In this document: positions 46,534 through 54,226 of the stretch, one piece after another
Layout of the letters: every line of letters begins with the position of its first letter
Numbering within the stretch: the stretch's first letter is position 1
Assembly (NCBI GenBank): GCA_964520525.1
Contig: CAZFNR010000007.1
Coordinates: forward strand, 1-64,000
Reading direction: 5' to 3'
Origin: JAJPXC01 sp964520525
Lineage (GTDB): Bacteria; Bacteroidota; Bacteroidia; Bacteroidales; Muribaculaceae
Length of the DNA stretch: 64,000 bases
Position numbers and translations under genes: made by a program
The notes under the pieces: generated by a model
The model's input: only the letters and a program-made list of their open reading frames with translations
Told to the model about the DNA's origin: nothing
Database searches by the model: none

Positions 46534-48399
46534 TTATCTCAATGTTGTCAACACTTGCATCTCGCAATTTTTGCAATCAAATTTAAGCCGGAATTTGATG
46601 TTGCCATTTTTGATGAACAACACCCGTGGCAGCAAGTCGGCGTTAGCGCCTTTGAGACAACATCCGAGTTCTCGTCTCAGACAGTAGCGTGTTGTCATCA
46701 CTTTCAAGCTATCTTTGTCGATTTTGGTCGATGTTTCAAGTGCAGTTTCAATCGTTTTCGCGCCGTGGCTCTCGTAAAATTGGCGAGCCAAATGGTTGGA
46801 TATGTTGTCGTGGTAGCTTGTGTCGGCATTGCCTGGCAGCGGAGCTTTAGTGTCTTCGGCTTTACGATAACCAAATCGGTGGTTGAGCGCAATGGCGCGG
46901 TCGAGGCTTTCAACTGTCTTGCGGCGCAAGGCGGTCAGTTGTGATTTAGGCACGAAGATGTTGCCGAGGGTGTCGTCGAGTGTGACTAAACGATAGTTAG
47001 TGGTTCCCAACTTTGACAGGGCATCGCACCGTGATGTTTTCTGGTCGGTGGAGGCTTTAGCCGGTTGGATGTCGATTGATGTCGATACACTTATGCCTGT
47101 CCCATCGACTGACGCATCGAGGGCAATGGCCGATTGCCCGGCTTTGCGTAGTGTTAATGTCACACTAATGCGGCGGTCGGCAGTGTCACCATCAAGCATA
47201 TCTTCCCACAGTTTGTCGGAGTTGCGAAACAGAGTGGTGTTGTTTTTAATGTTTACGCGGTTTGCGGGATAAAGTAATTCGCCCTCAACTTTATTTAGAC
47301 GGAAACCGTTAAACTCACCGTTTTCGTCATAAAAGCCCATTCCGTCACCATTATGTAACGTAGCACTCAGACTCGCTCTAATTGCATTGCCCATAGTCCT
47401 TTTGACGCAGCCTACAACTGTTCCAGTCGATTTTGGCGATTCTATCGAGGCGATGCTTCCGCATTGCTTCCTTGATCTCAGAAAGTAATCGGTGTAGCCG
47501 CGATTGAAGCTGTTAGGGAGAGCTGGCGAGAATGTCAGCTCGCTATCGCCGAGTGAAGCGCGATGATAGCGGTCGGGATTGGCGGCTATGGCTGTGTCGA
47601 TAGCTTTGCGGTAGGCTGCGACTACGTTTTTCACATAGTGCTTATCTTTCAGTCTGCCCTCAATTTTAAACGACGATACGCCTGCTTCTATCATTTCTGC
47701 CACCATCTCTATACGATTCATATCTTTCAGCGATAGCAGGTGTCGGCCGCGAGCTACCTGGATTGTGTTGCCTTTATCGTCAAGAAGTTGGTAGGGCAGG
47801 CGACACATCTGTGCGCATTCGCCACGGTTGGCACTCCGGCCATTCACCGAGAAACTTGCCTGACAATCGCCGCTGTAGCTCACGCATAAAGCGCCATGGA
47901 CAAACGCTTCCAATGGCACAGAGACTGAGTTACCGATATTTCTAATCTCATGTAGCGTCAGTTCTCTCGCAAGCACAATTTGAGAGAATCCTACGCTTTC
48001 AAGAAATTTTGCCTTTTCCGCATCGCGAGTGTCGCATTGTGTGCTCGCATGAAGAGCGATTGGCGGAATATCCATTCTTAGAATACCTAAATCCTGCACT
48101 ATCAACGCATCGACTTCTCTACGATACAGCTCATTAATCAACCTTTCAACATCCTTCAATTCATCGTCGTACACAATTGTGTTGACAGTGCAATAGACTC
48201 TGCATCCGAACTGATGCGCATAGTTAACAGCTCTTGAAATATCATCAAGAGAATTAGCGGCTGCCACTCGCGCACCAAACGACGAAGCGCCCATGTAAAC
48301 CGCATCAGCTCCATGTTTTATGGCGTCTATCGCTATTTCGGGAGTTCTTGCAGGGGCCAATAGCTCAATAGGCCGACTACTTGTCTGTTTCATCTGCAC
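46534..48399 (-). CDS. U32 family protein, RlhA-like (23S rRNA C2501 hydroxylation)
   Basis: Cytosolic U32 'peptidase' family protein, 621 residues. The N-terminal TIM-like half starts ELLAPARTPEIAIDAIKHGA and carries the U32 signature EAFVHGALCVSYSG, a GDC and a GECAQMCRLPY cysteine cluster; the C-terminal half contains the DUF3656/collagenase-like region and ends in a CC...C..C set. Length and domain order match E. coli RlhA (YdcP), needed for ho5C2501 in 23S rRNA, rather than the shorter TrhP. It overlaps the cca stop by 23 nt. Confidence 0.85.
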   Translation of the reverse strand: MQMKQTSSRPIELLAPARTPEIAIDAIKHGADAVYMGASSFGARVAAANSLDDISRAVNYAHQFGCRVYCTVNTIVYDDELKDVERLINELYRREVDALIVQDLGILRMDIPPIALHASTQCDTRDAEKAKFLESVGFSQIVLARELTLHEIRNIGNSVSVPLEAFVHGALCVSYSGDCQASFSVNGRSANRGECAQMCRLPYQLLDDKGNTIQVARGRHLLSLKDMNRIEMVAEMIEAGVSSFKIEGRLKDKHYVKNVVAAYRKAIDTAIAANPDRYHRASLGDSELTFSPALPNSFNRGYTDYFLRSRKQCGSIASIESPKSTGTVVGCVKRTMGNAIRASLSATLHNGDGMGFYDENGEFNGFRLNKVEGELLYPANRVNIKNNTTLFRNSDKLWEDMLDGDTADRRISVTLTLRKAGQSAIALDASVDGTGISVSTSIDIQPAKASTDQKTSRCDALSKLGTTNYRLVTLDDTLGNIFVPKSQLTALRRKTVESLDRAIALNHRFGYRKAEDTKAPLPGNADTSYHDNISNHLARQFYESHGAKTIETALETSTKIDKDSLKVMTTRYCLRRELGCCLKGANADLLPRVLFIKNGNIKFRLKFDCKNCEMQVLTTLR

Positions 48400-49822
48400 T
48401 GAATCGGGTTACAGGATAAACACCATTATCGGCAGCAACTTTCAGCATAAACGCATGAGCGCTTTCATGGTTATTCTCAACAATGCCATCGAGTATCGCA
48501 TTTCGGATGGCATCCTTTATGACGCCAACCATAGGGCTCGATTTAAGGCCGAATGTCTGCATGATTTCAAGGCCGTCAACCGGCGGCTGCCAGTTTCGCA
48601 ATTTATCTTTCGCCTCTATTTCAATCATTTTTTGGCGCAGAATGTCGAAATTCTCAAGAAATCTGCGCACCTTGTCCTCATTTTTTGACGTTATATCCGC
48701 CCTGCACAACACCATCAGGTCGTCAATGTCGTCGCCTGCGTCAACGAGCAATCGCCTGACTGCACTGTCGGTCACCTCATCTTCTACCAAAGAAATAGGC
48801 CTCATGTGCAATTCAACCATCTTTTGCACATATTTCATCTTTTCATTGAGCGGAAGTTTCATCTCTCTAAACAAGCGGGGAATCATCTTGGCTCCTATGA
48901 AATTATGATTGTGGAATGTCCACCCTATACGGTCGTCCCAACGTTTAGTCACAGGCTTTGCGATGTCATGTAGTAATGCGCTCCAACGCAACCACACGTT
49001 ATCACTTTGCTTGGCGACATTGTCAAGCACGGTCAGAGTGTGGTAGAAATTATCTTTATGTCCGCGTCCCTTAACTATTTCTACGCCTTTCAGCTGAGCC
49101 AATGCAGGAAAAATCAAATGGAGCAACCCACTATCGAGCAATAGTTTCCAACCAATTGACGGGGTAGGGGATGCCATAATTTTCATAAGCTCGTCAACGA
49201 TCCGCTCCTTTGAAATAATTGATATTCTTGAGGCGTTGCGCTTAATCGCGTCAAAAGTTTCAGGCAATATGTCAAACTGCAATTGAGTTGCGAAACGTAT
49301 GGCTCGCATCATTCTTAACGGGTCGTCGCTAAATGTTATGTCAGGGTCAAGCGGTGTGCGTATTAACCTGTTATCAAGGTCATTGACTCCATTAAATTTA
49401 TCCACTATTGTACCAAAGCCGTTTTCGTTCACCGATATGGCCATTGCGTTGATTGTGAAGTCGCGCCTTGATAAGTCATCTTCAAGACTTCCATCTTCTA
49501 CAATAGGTTTTCGACTGTCGCGACGGTATGATTCGCGTCTCGCTCCAACAAATTCAAGTTCAAGAGCGCGATACTTTACTTGCGCCGTACCAAAATTCTT
49601 GAATACGTTAAGACGGGCTCCTTTGCCAATAATCTTGGTGACAGCTTCGGCAATCTCGATTCCGCTACCTACACTGACAAAATCAATATCCTTGGAGTGC
49701 CGTCCGAGAAACAAATCCCTCACATAACCGCCCACTACATAGCACGGCCGATTAAGCGAGTCTGCGGCTTCACCGACGAGACGGAACACCTTCCTGTCTA
49801 TCTTTTTCGCTATTGGATTCAT
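48377..49822 (-). CDS. cca: CCA-adding tRNA nucleotidyltransferase with HD domain
   Basis: Adds or repairs the tRNA 3' CCA, 481 residues, class II. The head domain carries VVGGYVRDLFLG (GG at 31-32) and the metal pair DID (Asp45, Asp47), followed by RRDFTINAMAI and the RNA-binding region; an HD domain (LHDIAKP near 280) sits in the C-terminal third, as in bifunctional bacterial enzymes. It starts 15 nt after gldH and overlaps the RlhA-like gene. Confidence 0.95.
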   Translation of the reverse strand: MNPIAKKIDRKVFRLVGEAADSLNRPCYVVGGYVRDLFLGRHSKDIDFVSVGSGIEIAEAVTKIIGKGARLNVFKNFGTAQVKYRALELEFVGARRESYRRDSRKPIVEDGSLEDDLSRRDFTINAMAISVNENGFGTIVDKFNGVNDLDNRLIRTPLDPDITFSDDPLRMMRAIRFATQLQFDILPETFDAIKRNASRISIISKERIVDELMKIMASPTPSIGWKLLLDSGLLHLIFPALAQLKGVEIVKGRGHKDNFYHTLTVLDNVAKQSDNVWLRWSALLHDIAKPVTKRWDDRIGWTFHNHNFIGAKMIPRLFREMKLPLNEKMKYVQKMVELHMRPISLVEDEVTDSAVRRLLVDAGDDIDDLMVLCRADITSKNEDKVRRFLENFDILRQKMIEIEAKDKLRNWQPPVDGLEIMQTFGLKSSPMVGVIKDAIRNAILDGIVENNHESAHAFMLKVAADNGVYPVTRFSADETDK

Positions 49823-49837
49823 GAATCCTAAAACATC

Positions 49838-50299
49838 TTAGTTATATCCGTTGAAAGTCACCCCCACGATATCAATTCCGGTAAGTGTATCGACCCTCAT
49901 AATATGACGAACCCGGACTGGCGAGCCGCTTCTGTGGCGAAGGCTCTTGCATACTGTATCTGTGACTTGAAAATCAGTTGCATTTCCAATTCCAAGCCAT
50001 CTCCCATAGATATCAGCAAGTTTGAAATTTACAGTATCACAGTGTACGGTTTTGTCCGCATCCATGAATTCGATTTCAAGCCATAAATTGGAAAACATAT
50101 ATGCATCCGTATGGCGAAGGCTGACACACAGAGAGCCGACCGCAACCGAATCGCCGTGTTCAGGATTAAACGTAAGCACATTGGCATATTGCCAGCCTGA
50201 TTGAGGCAAATTCCTGAAGTCGCTAAAGTCATTGTGCCCGGGGACACAGGCCCCCAAGCACAATACTGAAAATATTACTATTGTAAACAATCTATTCAT
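49838..50299 (-). CDS. gldH: Gliding-motility-type lipoprotein GldH
   Basis: Small lipoprotein of about 153 residues. Start at 50299 gives a signal peptide NRLFTIVIFSVLCLGAC with lipobox LGAC; an ATG at 50308 is three residues longer. The mature protein matches GldH: FSDFRNLPQSGWQYANVLTF near the N terminus, SLCVSLRHTDAYMFSNLWL in the middle and IVGVTFNGYN at the end. GldH is retained in many non-gliding Bacteroidales; its role there is unclear. It overlaps the ricT stop by 8 nt. Confidence 0.85.
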   Translation of the reverse strand: MNRLFTIVIFSVLCLGACVPGHNDFSDFRNLPQSGWQYANVLTFNPEHGDSVAVGSLCVSLRHTDAYMFSNLWLEIEFMDADKTVHCDTVNFKLADIYGRWLGIGNATDFQVTDTVCKSLRHRSGSPVRVRHIMRVDTLTGIDIVGVTFNGYN

Positions 50300-51671
50300 T
50301 ATTGTCACTGCTGTCTGGTTTAACCGGAGGCCGTTCCTGACGGTTGTCCTTAGGCTTGTCGCGGTTCAACTTAGGGCTCGGGTCTCCTTGTATTTGAGAT
50401 TTCTGACCCTTTCGCTGGTCTCGTTGTCGGTTGTTTTTCTGATTGTCTACGCCCCTCTTCTCCCGCTGTTGGCGGTTGCCATCCTGTGGCTTTTGCTCCG
50501 ATTGAGATTGCGTTCCACCATTGCGTTGCTTATTTTTAGGTGACTTTTTCTTCCCTTTCTTATCAAAACGTGTAACGCTGTCCTGACCGATAATGTCGCC
50601 AAACTCTTTTTTTGTTTCCTTCTTCTCGCCTCCTTCACGCTCAAGTTTCAGCGGTTTTTCGCCTGCCTTGTTAAGAGCTATGATTTCGAATGCCCTTTCA
50701 GCATCAATCGTTATAAGGTTTGCCGGAACCGACTTATCGGTCGAATAGGTTATCAGACGTTTGAATATATCCGCTTTAAAATAGAAGTAGGTATTGTCGG
50801 CAGTTTCAAGTCGGATCTCTTTTCCCGGCAAGCGCTTTACGCTCTCCACATAGGCATCTACCTCAAAGTTCAAGCAGCATTTTAACTTGGCACATTGCCC
50901 CGCAAGTTTCTGAGGGTTCAAAGATATGTCCTGGTATCTTGCCGCACTCGTAGCGACTGACACAAAACTCGACATCCAACTGGCACAGCAGAGCGGTCGG
51001 CCACATGGACCGATACCTCCTATACGTCCCGCCTCTTGGCGTGCGCCTATTTGTTTCATCTCAATCCTAACCTTGAAAGTGTCGGCAAGCACTTTAATCA
51101 GTTGTCTGAAATCCACGCGTTCGTCTGCGATGTAATAAAATATCGCTTTATTACCGTCGCCCTGATACTCAACATCTCCGATTTTCATATTGAGATTCAA
51201 GTCCTCGGCTATTTTGCGCGAACGAATCATGGTATTGTTTTCCTTAGCTTTCGCTTCTTCAAACTTATCCATATCGCTCTGTTTAGCCTTGCGGAACACA
51301 CGGCGTATTTCGGCATCGGATTTCACTCTCGCCTTCGCCATCTGCAGTTTGACAAGCGCACCAGTCAGGGTGACTTGGCCAATGTCGTGCCCCGGAGACG
51401 CTTCAACAGCGACCCAATCGCCCATTTCAAGCGGGATATTGGTGCTGTTTTTATAAAAACCCTTTCTTGTATTCTTAAACTGCACCTCGACTATATCACA
51501 ATCTGCATATCCGCCGGGAATATCTTCCAGCCAATTGAAACAGTGCAATTTGCCGCGTGGCTCACCTTTACCACAATTGACGCACTCACACATAGAGCAA
51601 GAGCCTATATTTGCGGAGTCAGGAGCTTCTGACAGCTTATCGGGATGTGCGCTACTATCTTTAATAGACAT
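50292..51671 (-). CDS. ricT: PSP1-domain protein RicT, Y-complex subunit, with long basic tail
   Basis: Cytosolic protein of 459 residues. The PSP1 domain (about 60-300) has VEVQFKNTRKGFYKN and the cysteine-rich iron-sulfur region GRIGGIGPCGRPLCC plus CAKLKCCLNFE; an extra CECVNCG cluster lies at the N terminus. In Bacillus, RicT with RicA and RicF tunes RNase Y cleavage. Here it lies 17 nt after rny, which supports the same link. The last ~115 residues are a low-complexity K/R/Q/N-rich tail, not part of the PSP1 core. Confidence 0.9.
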   Translation of the reverse strand: MSIKDSSAHPDKLSEAPDSANIGSCSMCECVNCGKGEPRGKLHCFNWLEDIPGGYADCDIVEVQFKNTRKGFYKNSTNIPLEMGDWVAVEASPGHDIGQVTLTGALVKLQMAKARVKSDAEIRRVFRKAKQSDMDKFEEAKAKENNTMIRSRKIAEDLNLNMKIGDVEYQGDGNKAIFYYIADERVDFRQLIKVLADTFKVRIEMKQIGARQEAGRIGGIGPCGRPLCCASWMSSFVSVATSAARYQDISLNPQKLAGQCAKLKCCLNFEVDAYVESVKRLPGKEIRLETADNTYFYFKADIFKRLITYSTDKSVPANLITIDAERAFEIIALNKAGEKPLKLEREGGEKKETKKEFGDIIGQDSVTRFDKKGKKKSPKNKQRNGGTQSQSEQKPQDGNRQQREKRGVDNQKNNRQRDQRKGQKSQIQGDPSPKLNRDKPKDNRQERPPVKPDSSDNNE

Positions 51672-51688
51672 AACCTTGTGAAAAATGG

Positions 51689-53230
51689 TTATTTGGCAAA
51701 ACTTACCGACCTCGTTTCACGAATCACGGTAATCTTAACCTGTCCGGGATAGGTCATTTCGTCCTGAATGCGTTTAGCTATTTCGCTCGACAACTTTTCG
51801 GTTTCAACATCATCTATCTTGTCGGCGCCGACAATGACACGCAGTTCGCGGCCGGCTTGGATAGCATAAGTCTTGATGACTCCAGGATAAGATAATGCGA
51901 GTTGCTCAAGAGCATTCAGTCGCTTGATGTATGCTTCGACAATTTCGCGGCGAGCTCCAGGACGAGCACCTGAAATCGCGTCACAGACTTGCACTATTGG
52001 AGCAAGCAGAGTGGTCTGCTCAACCTCGTCATGGTGCGCCCCTATGGCATTGCATATTTCCGGCTTCTCTTTGTATTTCTCCGCTAGTTTCATGCCGAGA
52101 AGCGCATGCGGAAGTTCAGGTTCCTCATCGGGGACTTTTCCTATATCGTGAAGCAGGCCGGCTCGACGCGCCTTTTTGGGGTTAAGCCCGAGTTCCGATG
52201 CCATAATCGCACAGAGATTAGCGGTTTCACGCGAGTGTTGTAAAAGATTCTGGCCATAGCTTGAACGGTATTTCATTTTTCCGACAAGGCGAATCAAATC
52301 AGGATGTAACCCGTGTATACCAAAATCTATCGCAGTGCGTTTCCCGGTTTCAATGATTTCCTCCTCAATCTGCTTTCTTACCTTAGCGACTACCTCCTCG
52401 ATACGAGCAGGGTGTATGCGACCGTCAGCTACAAGCTGGTGCAGGGCAAGACGTGCGATTTCACGACGCACCGGGTCAAAACCAGAGAGGACAATCGCCT
52501 CGGGCGTGTCATCAACTATAATCTCTATGCCCGTAGCAGCTTCAAGCGCGCGGATGTTACGTCCTTCTCTACCTATTATACGGCCCTTAATTTCATCGGA
52601 ATCGATATGAAACACTGTAACTGAGTTCTCAATAGCTGTTTCAGTAGCAACACGCTGTATCGACTGGACGACTATGCGTTTTGCCTCTTTGTTAGCCGTC
52701 ATCTTCGCCTCGTCCATTATATCATTGATATAGGATGCCGCAGCTGTTTTAGCCTCATCTTTGAGCGACTCAACCAACTTTTCCTTTGCTTCCTCGCTCG
52801 ACAGACCCGAGATATGCTCCAACTCCTCTTGGGCTTTGCGGTGCAATCGGTCAAGCTCAGCCTTGCGGGCATCAAGCGCACCTTGTTGAGCTTCAAGATT
52901 AGCTTTTACAACTTCGTTTTCATTGCGTGCGCGCTGATTTTCACCCTGTTGCTGATTAAGCTGCAACTCTCGCTGTTTTTGTTTCGCTTCGATTGATTGA
53001 ACTTTAGAGAGACGAGACTGTGCTTGTTTTTCAGCTTCCGATTTAATCTTTATTTCCTCCTCGCGAGCTTCGAGGAGTTTGTTCTGCTTAATCAGGGCGG
53101 CTTCTCGTTCGGCCTCCTCAACAATTAATTTTGCTCTGCTTTTGGCCAAAGACTTTTGAATCATGACTGCCGCCAAAGCTCCTAAACCAAGAGCACCAAC
53201 GCCGATTAATACATAAATGAATATATCCAT
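51689..53230 (-). CDS. rny: Ribonuclease Y
   Basis: Membrane-anchored endoribonuclease starting mRNA decay, 513 residues. One N-terminal membrane segment (IFIYVLIGVGALGLGALAAVM), a long coiled coil (about 30-200), a KH domain (IKGRIIGREGRNIRALEAATG) and an HD domain with LLHDIGKVPD and GAHHDEVE. It is followed directly by ricT and preceded by a probable 6S-type RNA. Confidence 0.97.
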   Translation of the reverse strand: MDIFIYVLIGVGALGLGALAAVMIQKSLAKSRAKLIVEEAEREAALIKQNKLLEAREEEIKIKSEAEKQAQSRLSKVQSIEAKQKQRELQLNQQQGENQRARNENEVVKANLEAQQGALDARKAELDRLHRKAQEELEHISGLSSEEAKEKLVESLKDEAKTAAASYINDIMDEAKMTANKEAKRIVVQSIQRVATETAIENSVTVFHIDSDEIKGRIIGREGRNIRALEAATGIEIIVDDTPEAIVLSGFDPVRREIARLALHQLVADGRIHPARIEEVVAKVRKQIEEEIIETGKRTAIDFGIHGLHPDLIRLVGKMKYRSSYGQNLLQHSRETANLCAIMASELGLNPKKARRAGLLHDIGKVPDEEPELPHALLGMKLAEKYKEKPEICNAIGAHHDEVEQTTLLAPIVQVCDAISGARPGARREIVEAYIKRLNALEQLALSYPGVIKTYAIQAGRELRVIVGADKIDDVETEKLSSEIAKRIQDEMTYPGQVKITVIRETRSVSFAK

Positions 53231-53255
53231 TCTGTGATTAGATTTAAAATATTAA

Positions 53256-53366
53256 AAAAATAACGCACCAACAAACAAATACCGCGGTGAATGCAATTAA
53301 ACCGTTACCAAGCGGCATTCGATGATAGTGCGAGTGTTATTAGCTTTCTCTAAAGCGTTGGTCGAA
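53256..53366 (-). ncRNA. Probable 6S-type RNA (6S-Flavo-like) between zapA and rny
   Basis: On the minus strand this stretch of about 110 nt has a closing helix ACCAAC (plus 53357-53362) / GTTGGT (53267-53272), a small internal hairpin GCTTT/AAAGC (53343-53356), open flanking strands, and an apical stem GAATGC/GCATTC (plus 53289-53294 and 53315-53320), i.e. closing stem, central bubble and apical stem as in 6S RNA. AATAAC...GCAC (53341-53328) also pairs with GTGCGTTATT (53268-53259), followed by a run of T, forming an alternative terminator fold. Length fits the short Bacteroidota 6S-Flavo class, and 6S genes lie near zapA elsewhere. No promoter was recognised. Confidence 0.55.
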
Positions 53367-53426
53367 TTTGGTAGATGTATATTACAATATTTTTTGATGT
53401 CTATCATCGCATCAGATACTTAGAGG

Positions 53427-53732
53427 TCATTGCCCCGATTGTATCCCCGACGACAACAGCAATCGGTCAAGTTCACTTTCCAAGCTGTCGAGAAGCCGAT
53501 CTGCCGCTTCAACATCAGCTTTTCCTGAGAAGTAAAGCTTGGCAAACTGAAAAGCCACCATAGCTAAAATCTCCTTGGAACTCTTGTCCTTATATCGTTT
53601 GCCCCATACGCCGCACAGTTGATTGACATTGTATTCGGCCTGACGATAAATTTCCTCATCAGCTCTCAATATAGAGAGAGGCATTGGAGCCAAATCAGAT
53701 ATTCGTATTGTTATATTCTGTCTATCAGTCAT
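53427..53732 (-). CDS. zapA: Cell division protein ZapA
   Basis: FtsZ-ring stabiliser of about 101 residues: NITIRISDLAPMPLSI, DEEIYRQAEYNVNQL and a C-terminal coiled coil (KADVEAADRLLDSLESELDRL). The start at 53732 leaves 4 nt after the upstream coiled-coil gene; an ATG at 53753 would overlap that gene by 17 nt. It is co-transcribed with that gene, as in other Bacteroidota. Confidence 0.9.
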   Translation of the reverse strand: MTDRQNITIRISDLAPMPLSILRADEEIYRQAEYNVNQLCGVWGKRYKDKSSKEILAMVAFQFAKLYFSGKADVEAADRLLDSLESELDRLLLSSGIQSGQ

Positions 53733-53736
53733 TGCA

Positions 53737-54030
53737 TCAGTCTTTGAGTTCATTGATGCAGTTGTCGATTTCCCGCACTAACCCGGCTAAAATGGTGCGA
53801 CTGCGGTCAACGTCTTCTTTCGTAGGCGATATCGTAGTAGCGACACGTTGGTATTCCAACAATTGTTGCAACTTTTCGACATCCTTTCGCAAAGTACTCA
53901 CGATACTCTCAAGCTCCGAAATACGCTGTTGGGCAGCGTGTTTCTCGTTGAGAACAACCTGATAACGCTCTGTAAGAAGATTCGCCTTACTCTCAATGCG
54001 TTCCAATCTTTGCCGCAAGTCTACAGCCAT
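53737..54030 (-). CDS. Small coiled-coil protein co-transcribed with zapA
   Basis: Protein of 97 residues, almost entirely predicted coiled coil (RQRLERIESKANLLTERY, then ISELESIVSTLRKDVEKLQQ), cytosolic. It precedes zapA by 4 nt. Its size and heptad pattern resemble ZapB-like division factors, but I do not recognise a named family; a ZapA partner role is inferred from linkage. A TATATTTG -7 box lies 17 nt upstream, flanked by an inverted repeat. Confidence 0.75.
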   Translation of the reverse strand: MAVDLRQRLERIESKANLLTERYQVVLNEKHAAQQRISELESIVSTLRKDVEKLQQLLEYQRVATTISPTKEDVDRSRTILAGLVREIDNCINELKD

Positions 54031-54031
54031 C

Positions 54032-54083
54032 TAAACCAAGTTTTCACAAATATATATCTTTTTTCTGAATTAATCTTGGTTTA
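54032..54083 (-). promoter_or_regulatory. zapA-operon promoter within a 9-bp inverted repeat
   Basis: On the minus strand TATATTTG (plus 54047-54054) fits TAnnTTTG exactly. It is bracketed by a perfect inverted repeat, TAAACCAAG (54032-54040) and CTTGGTTTA (54075-54083), spaced by 34 bp, one arm in the leader and the other near the -33 region. This may be an operator or an RNA-level element. Confidence 0.5.
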
Positions 54084-54145
54084 ATTAGCGGCACCACGCA
54101 TTTTTTAAATTTATTTAGTTAAAATTACAGTTTGATATACAAAAT

Positions 54146-54187
54146 GATACCCGCCAATGCTCATTATGTTTCACATTGGCAGGTATC
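54146..54187 (-). terminator. Terminator-like hairpin after pfp
   Basis: Long stem GATACC-c-GCCAATG (54146-54159) / CATTGGC-a-GGTATC (54174-54187), 13 bp with one mismatch and a 14-nt loop, 40 bp after the pfp stop. On the minus strand it is followed by ATTTTGTATATC, a modest T-rich tail. Confidence 0.65.
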
Positions 54188-54226
54188 TATAAAAGTCGCT
54201 GTAGGAAAATTGGGTTTGCGTTACCT

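Noticed and set aside
51036..51632. 198-codon plus-strand frame
   Set aside because: Antisense shadow of ricT; composition reflects the reverse of the ricT Cys-rich core.
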